Shown here: piece by piece, positions 34,613 to 42,700 of the stretch
How the letters are laid out: each line of letters starts with the position of its first letter
Position numbering within the stretch: the first letter of the stretch is position 1
Assembly (NCBI RefSeq): GCF_009687845.1
Contig: NZ_BLAD01000043.1
Location: 143,460-207,459 of the forward strand
DNA: 64,000 bases
Source: Acrocarpospora corrugata
GTDB taxonomy: Bacteria; Actinomycetota; Actinomycetes; Streptosporangiales; Streptosporangiaceae
Reading direction: 5' to 3'
Program-made: the position numbers and the translations under genes
The notes under the pieces: generated by a model
The model's input: only the letters and a program-made list of their open reading frames with translations
The model's database searches: none
What the model was told of the DNA's origin: nothing

Positions 34613-36090
34613 GCGGGGATGAGGCGTCCTTCGCGCAGGTGGGGATGTGGATCACCGAGCGGATGGGGCGGGCCGGGTCGGCCTATCACATGCCCCTGCT
34701 GATCAGGCTGGATGGGGCGCTGGACGCGTGCGCGCTGATCCAGGCGTGTGAGGCGGTCATCCGGCGGCATCCCGTGCTGTCGAGCGCGGTCGTCGAGGAC
34801 GACGGGCTGCCGGTGGAGGTGCGCGGGGAGCGGCCGGAGGTCCGGGTCACCACGACGGGTGATCTGGAGGCGTTGGTCCGGGATGAGACGTTACGGCCGT
34901 TCGATGTGGAGCGGGGGCCGCTGGCGCGGTTCACGCTGGTACGGGTGGCGGCGGAGCGGCATGTGCTGGTGTTCGTGGCGCATCATCTGGTTTTCGACGG
35001 CGAGTCGAAGGATGTGCTGGTACGGGACCTGGCGGCGTTCTACAACGGGCGTACGTTGCCGCGGTTGACGATGAGTTATGCGGGGTTCGCGGCGGATGAG
35101 CGGGCTCGGGTGGCGGGGGAGCTCGCGGCGGCGCGGGCTTTCTGGGGGGCGCGGTGGCGGGAGCCGGTGGCGGTGCGGGTTCCGGGGCTTCCGGAGCAGG
35201 AACGTTCCGGTGGGCAGCGGCGGGGTGCGGCGGTGGGGCGCGCGTACACGTTCCGTGCCGAGCTTCCCGAGGTTTCGGATATTTCGAGATTTGAGTTGTT
35301 TCTGGCTTCTGTTCAGGCGTTGCTCTACTCGTATGGGAATGTTGAGCCGGTTTGCGCGATTGATGTGTCCACGCGGACTCCGGCGGTTCGCGACAACATC
35401 GGGTTGTTCGTGAACGAGTTGCCGGTTGCTTCACGGCCTTCTCCGGATATGTCGGTTGTTGAGCTGGCAAGGTGGCTTCGGGGGGAGTTGCGGGAGATTT
35501 ATCGGTTTCGGGTGGTGCCGGTGGCTCGGGCCGTACGGGGGCTGAGGCCGCGGACGGCGCTGGCCGGAGTATCGGTGAGTTACCGGAAACGGCGCGAGGA
35601 ACCCGGCTTCGCCGACCTCCGGACTGGCGTGGAGTGGGCTGCTTTCAATTATTCCGTCCGTAGCCTGCTGCACTTTCAGGCCGTCGACACCGCTGACGGC
35701 CTTTTCGTGACTATGCAATACGGCTCAGATTCCGGGTCGCCCGATGAGGCCCCGGAAGTCGTTCGAATAGCGGAGGACCTTCTTACCATCATGAAAAATC
35801 CGGATAGCTCCGTCTCCCTTGACCACCGGAGCGCCGCCTCCGACCCCGCACCCGACCTCACCGGCGCGATCCGCGAAATCTGGCAGGAAGTCCTCGGCAT
35901 CGACGAGATCGGCGACGACGAGGACCTGTTCGACCTGGGCGGCCACTCACTGACGATCACCCAGATCATCGCCCGGATGCGCAAGCGCCTCGGCATCGAG
36001 GTCGCTCTCGACGTCTTCTTCGACACACCCACCATCGCGGGGGTGGTCGACGCCATCCGCGACTCCGAACCCGCGGTCAGCACAACGTGA
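34609..36090 (+). CDS. Condensation-carrier (C-PCP) didomain protein
   Basis: A 493-residue NRPS fragment. The condensation domain (1-~405) has AHHLVFDGES, i.e. intact HHxxxDG, and opens with SFAQVGMWITERM. The carrier domain (~415-485) has LFDLGGHSLTITQI with the phosphopantetheine Ser. There is no adenylation domain, so it depends on the coupled acyl-AMP ligase upstream. It is overlapped by the ligase (ATGA) and by E1alpha (GTGA). It could be where the acyl group made by the 2-oxoacid dehydrogenase genes is joined to the aspartyl thioester of the NRPS. Confidence 0.85.
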   Translation: MSGDEASFAQVGMWITERMGRAGSAYHMPLLIRLDGALDACALIQACEAVIRRHPVLSSAVVEDDGLPVEVRGERPEVRVTTTGDLEALVRDETLRPFDVERGPLARFTLVRVAAERHVLVFVAHHLVFDGESKDVLVRDLAAFYNGRTLPRLTMSYAGFAADERARVAGELAAARAFWGARWREPVAVRVPGLPEQERSGGQRRGAAVGRAYTFRAELPEVSDISRFELFLASVQALLYSYGNVEPVCAIDVSTRTPAVRDNIGLFVNELPVASRPSPDMSVVELARWLRGELREIYRFRVVPVARAVRGLRPRTALAGVSVSYRKRREEPGFADLRTGVEWAAFNYSVRSLLHFQAVDTADGLFVTMQYGSDSGSPDEAPEVVRIAEDLLTIMKNPDSSVSLDHRSAASDPAPDLTGAIREIWQEVLGIDEIGDDEDLFDLGGHSLTITQIIARMRKRLGIEVALDVFFDTPTIAGVVDAIRDSEPAVSTT

Positions 36091-37079
36091 CAGCAACCGA
36101 CCTGCACACCGACGTCCCCACGGTCGATGCCGCGCGGACCGATCTGCACAGCGATGCGCCCGCAGCCGATGCCGCGCGGGCGGAACTGCATGCTCCCACG
36201 ACCGAGGTTGCGCGGGCCGACTTGGATCTGTTGCTCCTGATCCGTCACTTCGAACTGGCGCTCCTGGATCTGTTCGGGCGCGGTGAACTGAACGGGACGA
36301 CGCACACCTGTCTCGGCCAGGAGTACGTGCCGGTGGCGCTCACACCGCTGCTCGGGCCGGACGATTACGTCTTCAGCAACCATCGCGGTCACGGGCACTA
36401 CCTCGCCCGATTCGAGGACCCGGAAGGGCTGCTCGCCGAGATCATGGGCCGGGAGGGCGCGGTCTGCTCCGGTGTCGGCGGCAGCCAGCACATCCTGCGC
36501 GACCGCTACCTGTCCACCGGCGTCCAGGGCGAGAGCCTGCCCGTCGGCGCCGGCGCCGCACTGCATCTACGCGGTTCCGGCGCGCTGGCCTGCGTATACA
36601 TCGGGGACGGCACCTGGGGCGAGGGTTCCGTCTACGAGGCGCTCAACCTCGCCTCGCTGTGGCGGCTGCCGCTGCTCGTGATCGTCGAGAACAACGGCAT
36701 CGCGCAGTCCACCCCGACCACCCGCCAGCTCGCGGGCACGATCCGCGACCGCGCGCACGCTTTCGGCATCCGCCACCACGGAGTGACCTCGACCGACATC
36801 TCCGAGATCCGCTCCCAGCTCGCCCCACTGATCGAGTCGGTGCGCACCGACTCGCGCCCGCTCGTGATCGAATTCGAGACGCACCGGCTCGGCCCGCACA
36901 GCAAGGGCGACGACACCCGCCCACCCGACCAGGTCAGGAACCTGCCCGACTGGTACCGCCAAAGCGGCTGGAACCCGATCGAATTCGCCCAAGCCGACCA
37001 AGCCGCACGCACCCGAGTCGACCAGGTCGTCCGTGATGTCGCCGCCCGCCCGCTCTCCCGGTGGCCCGCGTGCGAGTAG
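36087..37079 (+). CDS. 2-oxoacid dehydrogenase E1 alpha subunit (cluster-dedicated)
   Basis: A 330-residue TPP-dependent subunit. The TPP/Mg motif runs from GDGTWGEG to VENN (~residues 173-206), and HRGHGHYLA and EGESLP-like elements precede it. It is similar to pyruvate/acetoin/branched-chain E1alpha. Residues ~4-43 are three repeats of about 14 residues (DLHTDVPTVDAART type) from a 42-bp array and are not part of the fold. It starts at GTG 36087, coupled to the C-PCP stop, and overlaps E1beta. It would decarboxylate an alpha-keto acid and pass the acyl group to the lipoyl arm of the E2 downstream. Confidence 0.87.
   Translation: MTATDLHTDVPTVDAARTDLHSDAPAADAARAELHAPTTEVARADLDLLLLIRHFELALLDLFGRGELNGTTHTCLGQEYVPVALTPLLGPDDYVFSNHRGHGHYLARFEDPEGLLAEIMGREGAVCSGVGGSQHILRDRYLSTGVQGESLPVGAGAALHLRGSGALACVYIGDGTWGEGSVYEALNLASLWRLPLLVIVENNGIAQSTPTTRQLAGTIRDRAHAFGIRHHGVTSTDISEIRSQLAPLIESVRTDSRPLVIEFETHRLGPHSKGDDTRPPDQVRNLPDWYRQSGWNPIEFAQADQAARTRVDQVVRDVAARPLSRWPACE
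36096..36215 (+). repeat. 42-bp tandem array at the E1alpha N-terminus
   Basis: Units at 36096-36137, 36138-36179 and a shortened 36180-36215 encode DLH-x-D-x-P-x-x-DAAR repeats directly after the gene junction. Like the sigma-factor array, it lengthens the N-terminus of the downstream gene at a stop/start overlap. Confidence 0.8.
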
Positions 37080-38053
37080 CCGAGAACCTCAACTCCGCCC
37101 TAGGCGACCTCCTCGAACAGGACCCGAAGGCGTACCTGCTCGGCGAGGACATCCTCGACCCCTACGGCGGCGCCTTCAAAATCACCCGCGGCCTGTCGAC
37201 CCGCTTCCCCGACCGCGTCCTCGGCACCCCCATCAGCGAATCCGGCCTGACCGGCGTAGCCGCCGGCCTCGCCCTCTGCGGCGACACCGCCATCGTCGAG
37301 ATCATGTTCGGCGACTTCGTCACCCTCGCCTTCGACCAGATCGTGAACTTCGCCGCCAAATCCGTCTCCATGTACGGCTCCCGCGTGCCGATGCGGCTCG
37401 TCGTACGCTGCCCGACCGGCGGCGGACGCGGGTACGGCCCCACCCACAGCCAGAGCCTGCAGAAACATTTCATCGGCGTACCCGGCCTGGCCGTCTACGA
37501 GATGTCCGCGCTGCACGACAATCGCACGGTTCTGTCGGCGATGGTGAAAGCCGCCCAGCCGTGCGTGTTCTTCGAGGACAAGGTCCTGTACACGCGCCGC
37601 ATGCACGATCTCGACGGCCTCTTCCAGCGGGACACCATCGGCGACGTCGCCCACGTCTTCATCGACGACCCCGCCACCGCCGACTGCGTCATCATCGCCC
37701 CCGGCGGCGTCGCCGACCGCGCCCTGGGCGCGATGCGCCAAATCTTCCTCGACCGCGAAATCACCTGCTGCCTGCTGGTCCCCTCCCGCCTCTACCCCTT
37801 CGACGTCGAACCCCTGCTCCCCACCCTCAGCGCCGCGAAAGCCATCGTCATCGCCGAAGAAAGCACCGCGGGCGGCACCTGGGGTGCCGAAATCGCCCAC
37901 CAAATCCACCAGCACCTCTGGCAGACATTGCGCCGCCCAGTGACCCTGGCCCACTCCACCGACAGCGTCATCCCCACCGCAGCCCACCTGGAACAGCGCG
38001 TCCTCCTCCAGGAGTCCACCATTCACACCGCAATCCTGGCGGCCCTGTCATGA
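37061..38053 (+). CDS. 2-oxoacid dehydrogenase E1 beta subunit
   Basis: A 330-residue transketolase-type subunit. It has LLGEDILDPYGGAFKITRGL, the TPISESGLTGVAAGLAL region with the TPP-activating Glu, and GGGRGYGPTHSQS, as in pyruvate and branched-chain E1beta. The GTG at 37061 overlaps E1alpha by 19 bp; GTG 37070 is an alternative. With E1alpha it forms the alpha2beta2 decarboxylase. Substrate (pyruvate, a branched keto acid or another) cannot be decided from sequence. Confidence 0.88.
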   Translation: MARVRVAENLNSALGDLLEQDPKAYLLGEDILDPYGGAFKITRGLSTRFPDRVLGTPISESGLTGVAAGLALCGDTAIVEIMFGDFVTLAFDQIVNFAAKSVSMYGSRVPMRLVVRCPTGGGRGYGPTHSQSLQKHFIGVPGLAVYEMSALHDNRTVLSAMVKAAQPCVFFEDKVLYTRRMHDLDGLFQRDTIGDVAHVFIDDPATADCVIIAPGGVADRALGAMRQIFLDREITCCLLVPSRLYPFDVEPLLPTLSAAKAIVIAEESTAGGTWGAEIAHQIHQHLWQTLRRPVTLAHSTDSVIPTAAHLEQRVLLQESTIHTAILAALS

Positions 38054-39540
38054 CCGAAATCAGAGTCCCCAAACTCAACAACAACGACACGACTTACATC
38101 GTGGTCGAATGGCTCACCGAAAACGGCCAGCACGCCAAAGCCGGAGACCCCATCGCCGTCCTGGAAACCTCAAAAACCGCCGAAGAAATAACCACAGAAT
38201 CCGACGGATACATCTGGCACTCAATCCCCCTAAATGCCGACTGCACGCCCGGCCAACTCCTAGCCCACCAGACAACCACCCCCGAAGCGCCATCGGGCCC
38301 GGCGATTAACTCTCAGACGCCGACCTCCGCGTCAGGATCCTCTACCAATTCCGTCTCGATGGCCGATTTGCACGCAACAAACTCCCTATCGGGGATTTCC
38401 CCCGGCACCGTCTCGGATGATTCACAAACGACGGATTTCGTGTCGGGGACATCCATCGGCTCCGCCTCTTCGGTTGGTTCTCGGCCGACGACTTCCGGAG
38501 CGCAGTCCGCACCATCTTTCGGTTCCGCCTTTGATTCGCGTAACTCCGGAGGGCCATCAGGAGTCTCTAGCGCTTCTGTGTCAGCGGCTGATTCGGCGAA
38601 TGTAGCGGGGACCTCTGTCTCGTCGGTTGGTCAGTCGACGGCTTCCGGGTCGGGAGCTTCGCCTGGGTTCACCTTGGCTACTGGTCCTTCAGCGTCCTAC
38701 GGCGCTTCGGGAGCTCGTGGCGAGGCCGTCGCCCAGCGGCCGTTGATCACCGCTCCGGCGCAGGCGCTCCTCGATGAGCTGGGGATTCCCGTGGAGCGGG
38801 TCTATTCGCTCGGCCTCAATGTGATCAGACGCGCTGATGTCGAGGGCTTGGTCGCGGAGAACGCGCCCACCGCCACGTATGAGCTGCCGAAGGTGCAGCG
38901 GGCGGTGGCGAGGGCCGTGCAGACGTCACATGCGACGATTCCGGCCGCGTACACCGTGGTGGCCATGGAAATGGACGACACACTCGAACTCGCCGCCCAG
39001 CTGACGCGCGAGGTACGGCGTCCAGTCGGCCTGGCCGAACTGTTCGTCACCGCCGTGGCCCGCCTGCACGCCGAATTCCCGATGTTCTTCGCCACACTCA
39101 CCGACGACCGGCACGCCCGCCTGTCCGACACCCCCAACGTCGGCGTCACCGTCGACACCGGCGAGGGCCTCTACGTCCCGGTCATCCACAACGCCGCCGA
39201 ACGCCCGCTGAAAGAGATCGCGACCCGCCTGATGGAATTCCGCCTGGCCTCCACAACCGGCGACTTCCGCGAAGCCGACCTGGCCAACGCCAACATCGCC
39301 GTCACCCTCCACCACGACGGAGACGTCACCCTCGCGATCCCCTTCATCTTCCCCGGCCACGCCTGCGCCCTCGCCATCACGGCCCCTCACCCCGTCCTCT
39401 CCCTGAACGCCGGAACCCTGACCACCAAAAAGATCGCCAACATCGGCCTCGCCTACGACCACCGCCTAATCAACGGCCGCGAAGCCGCCCTCTTCCTCCG
39501 CGCCCTCAAGGACACCATCCGCCAACCCCCACCAGCCTGA
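38050..39540 (+). CDS. 2-oxoacid dehydrogenase E2 acyltransferase with unusual linker and Asn in the active-site motif
   Basis: A 496-residue E2. It has a single lipoyl domain (~1-76) with the lipoyl Lys42 in LETSKTAEE, then a long Ser/Thr/Gly-rich linker (~80-235) instead of the usual Ala/Pro one. A peripheral-subunit-binding domain (~238-275) and the catalytic domain follow. The catalytic motif reads DHRLINGREA: His471 is kept but the usual Asp of HxxxD is Asn475. It is coupled to E1beta (ATGA). No E3 gene is present, so the housekeeping dihydrolipoyl dehydrogenase would serve. It may deliver acyl groups to CoA or directly to a carrier protein. Confidence 0.85.
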   Translation: MTEIRVPKLNNNDTTYIVVEWLTENGQHAKAGDPIAVLETSKTAEEITTESDGYIWHSIPLNADCTPGQLLAHQTTTPEAPSGPAINSQTPTSASGSSTNSVSMADLHATNSLSGISPGTVSDDSQTTDFVSGTSIGSASSVGSRPTTSGAQSAPSFGSAFDSRNSGGPSGVSSASVSAADSANVAGTSVSSVGQSTASGSGASPGFTLATGPSASYGASGARGEAVAQRPLITAPAQALLDELGIPVERVYSLGLNVIRRADVEGLVAENAPTATYELPKVQRAVARAVQTSHATIPAAYTVVAMEMDDTLELAAQLTREVRRPVGLAELFVTAVARLHAEFPMFFATLTDDRHARLSDTPNVGVTVDTGEGLYVPVIHNAAERPLKEIATRLMEFRLASTTGDFREADLANANIAVTLHHDGDVTLAIPFIFPGHACALAITAPHPVLSLNAGTLTTKKIANIGLAYDHRLINGREAALFLRALKDTIRQPPPA

Positions 39541-39597
39541 TTCCATTCGCGCATCTGCCACCCGGAAGAAAGGCACCCGCCCGCCAGTCTGAATGCG

Positions 39598-39796
39598 GCT
39601 CACCCGTGATTCCGAGACCGCCGAGGCGTGGATGGAGCCCGGCCGACCTCCGACGCCACGGCCAGTGGGGATGACGTGGGTCGGCAAGCTCGTCGTCATC
39701 CCGGCGGCCGGCTCACCCGCGAATTCGCAGCCCGCGAGGCGTGGGATGGAATCCGGCCGCTTCCAGTGCCGCTGCCAGAGGTGATGATGTGATCGC
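39598..39796 (-). repeat. 113-bp-period duplication of the lhr 3' end
   Basis: 39711-39796 (last codons of lhr) and 39598-39683 (beyond the stop) align over ~86 bp with scattered mismatches, starting GCTCACCCG in both and including the stop codon complement TCA. A shorter copy of the E2 gene tail (CCACCAGCCTGATTC / CCGCCAGTCTGAATG) lies at 39575-39595. Confidence 0.75.
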
Positions 39797-42700
39797 TGTT
39801 CCGTCGGCTCGTTCGACGGTCAGTTTGCCCAGGGCGCCCTCGCGTACTGCTGTCGCCAGGGCGGTCACGGCTGGACGGAGGTCCTCCTCCTCGCCGAATG
39901 AGAGCAGAGTTTTGCCCCCACGTTCCACGTAGAGACTGAGTCGGCCATTGACCATGACCACAAGCGCCCCTGCCTTTCGGCCCGGGCGGTGAGTGACGTC
40001 CTCGGCGCGGTCCGGCCAGGGCAAAGCCGCTCCGTAAGGGTTGGCTGGGTCGGCGGCGGCCAGGACCACGGTTCGGCGTGGTGCTCGGGTGGTGTGCGCG
40101 GTGACCCCCGCCTCCCACAACGCGTTGAGGGGCGAGCCGCCTCGTGTCAGGCTTGATGCCCCCGCTTCTGTCTCGGCTTCTGCGGTGGGAGCCATGGCGC
40201 GCATGCGATCTACGGCTCCGGGGCTGGCGAACTGCGCTCCGCCCAGACCCTCGACGAAGTAGCCGCGTCGGCAGCGGCCGCTTTCCTCGAATGCCCGGAG
40301 CACCTGGTAGACGGCGGAGAATCCGCCCGGTAGTCGTTCTGAGGTGACGCCGCCTCTGGTCAGGACGCCATGACGGGTGAGGAGCACTTCGGCCTGGGCG
40401 TGGGCGCGCTGGGTTCCGTCCCCGGAAGGGTCCGGGAGCGTCCACCAGCGTCCACCGACCGTCGGCGGGCCGGTGCGGGTCGGGAGGACGGCGCGTCGTC
40501 GCCGTGTCGTCGCCGGGCGATGGGCGGGGCGCCCGGTGCCCAGGGTGGCCCGCAACGGTGCGAGCGTGTCGCCGGTGACCCTGCCTGACCAGACGAGGTC
40601 CCACAGCGCCGCCGCCAGGGTCTGGTCGTCGGGCACCGCACCCGCCCCGGGCGTCACCCGATTTGAGAGATCACGGAAGAAGAGCGCTCCGCCGCCGCCG
40701 AGGACCTCCAGGACGAGGTCATGCAGCGGCGTCATGCTGATCTCCGCCGGCTCCGGCATCAGCAGCGGCGCGGTGTCCGCGAAATACAGCGACACCCACC
40801 CGTCCCCACCCGGCAACGACCCCTGACCGGCCCAGATGACCTCACCCGAGGCGGTCAGTTCGTCCAGCAGAGCGGGCGAATAGCCCGGAACGCGCCCCGG
40901 CAACACCAATGTCTCCAGCGCGGAACCGGGAACCGCGGCCCCTTGCAGGCGCTCGATCGCATTGACCAGGGCATCCATGGCTCGCATCGGGTTGGCCGAA
41001 AGAACATGCGCCGGAGTCCGGTCGGCCCGACTCTCCGAGCCGTACCCTCGCGCCGGAGTCCGGTCGCCCGGGTTCTCCGAGCCGTATGCCCGTGCCGGAG
41101 TCCGGTCGCCCGGGTTCTCCGAGCCGTATGCCCGCGCTGGGCTCCCGGATCTGGAGCTGCCCTGGCCGTCGGAAGCGTTGAACAGGTGGGTGGTCACGCC
41201 ATGCCACTCCGGCAGGAACGCCGCCAGCACCTCGGGCGGGACCGGCTCCACCTCTTTCCGGAGCCGGGCCAGCGACCTGCGCCGGAGCAGGCGGAGCACG
41301 CCGGCGTCGCACCACTCCGGGCCACGTCCGCCGGGGCGGAACTCCCCGGTCACCACCCTTCCGGACGCGGCCAGCCGCCCGAGCGCGTCGTTCAACACGG
41401 CGATGCCGACACCGAAGCGGGCGGCGGCCGTACCGGCGTCGAATGGGCCGCGGGTGCGGGCGTGCCGGGCGACGAGGTCGCCCATCGGGTCGGGGCGGGC
41501 GGATCGTTCGCCGCGAATCGTCGCGTCCGGCGGATCCAGGAACTCCAGCGGCACGCCGACCGGGAGCGGCGCCCCCAGCGCGTCGCGCAGCCGCCAAGCG
41601 TCCTCGATCGCGGCCCACTGCTCCTGGCCCGCCACCCGGACCCGGATCGCCCGCCGGGCCCGCTCCAGATCGACCAGCCAGTCCGGATCGCCCTCCCGGA
41701 TCGACACGTCCTCGGTCAGCAGCGGGCCATGGGACCTGAGTAGATCGGCCAGATCCTCCGCGTCCCGCAACGGCCGGTCGAGCCGCGCCAGTTCGCGCTC
41801 CGACTCCGCGATCACATCCGGATCCAGCAGTTCCCGCAGATCCGCCTGACCGAGCAGCTCCGCCAGCAGCGAGGTGTCCAGCGCGAGCGCCTGCGCCCTC
41901 CGTTCGGCCAGCGGCGCGTCCCCTTCGTACATGAACGCGCCGATGTAGTTGAACAGCAGCGACGCCGCGAACGGCGACGCCTGGCTGGTCTCCACCTCGA
42001 CCACCCGGATCCGCCGCGCCGAGACGTCCCGCATCAGCTGGACCAGCCCGGGCACGTCGAACACGTCCTGCAGGCATTCCCGCATGGTCTCCAGCACGAT
42101 GGGGAAACTCGCGTACTTGCTGGCCGCGCCCAGCAGCTGCGCCGCCCGCTGCCGCTGCTGCCACAGCGGGCTCCGCTTCCCCGGCATACGGCGCGGCAGC
42201 AGCAGCGCCCGCCCCGCGCACTCCCGGAACCGGGCCGCGAACAGCGCGGAACCGCCCAGTTCCTCCACGACGATCTGCTCGATCTCCTCCGCGTCGAATG
42301 CGGCCAGATCGGTCGGCGCGTCGTCCATCGTGTCCGGCACCCGCAGCACGATGCCGTCGTCGGAGTGCACGGCCTGCACGTCCATCCCGTACCGCTCCCG
42401 CAGCCGCCGCCCGATCGCCAGCGCCCACGGCGCGTGCACCCGCGCCCCGTACGGCGAGTGGATCACCACCCGCCAGTCGCCCAGCTCGTCGTGGAACCGC
42501 TCCACCAGCAGCGTCCGATCGTCCGGCACATAGCCGGTGGCCTCGCGCTGCTCCTTCAGATACGCGAGCAGGTTCGCGGTGGCGAACGCGTCCAGCCCCG
42601 CCGCCCGCACCCGCTCCTCGGCCGCGCCGTCCGCCGACAGCTCCCGGACGAACGCCCCGATCGCCCGCCCCAGCTCGGCGGGCCGCCCCAGCGTGTCCCC

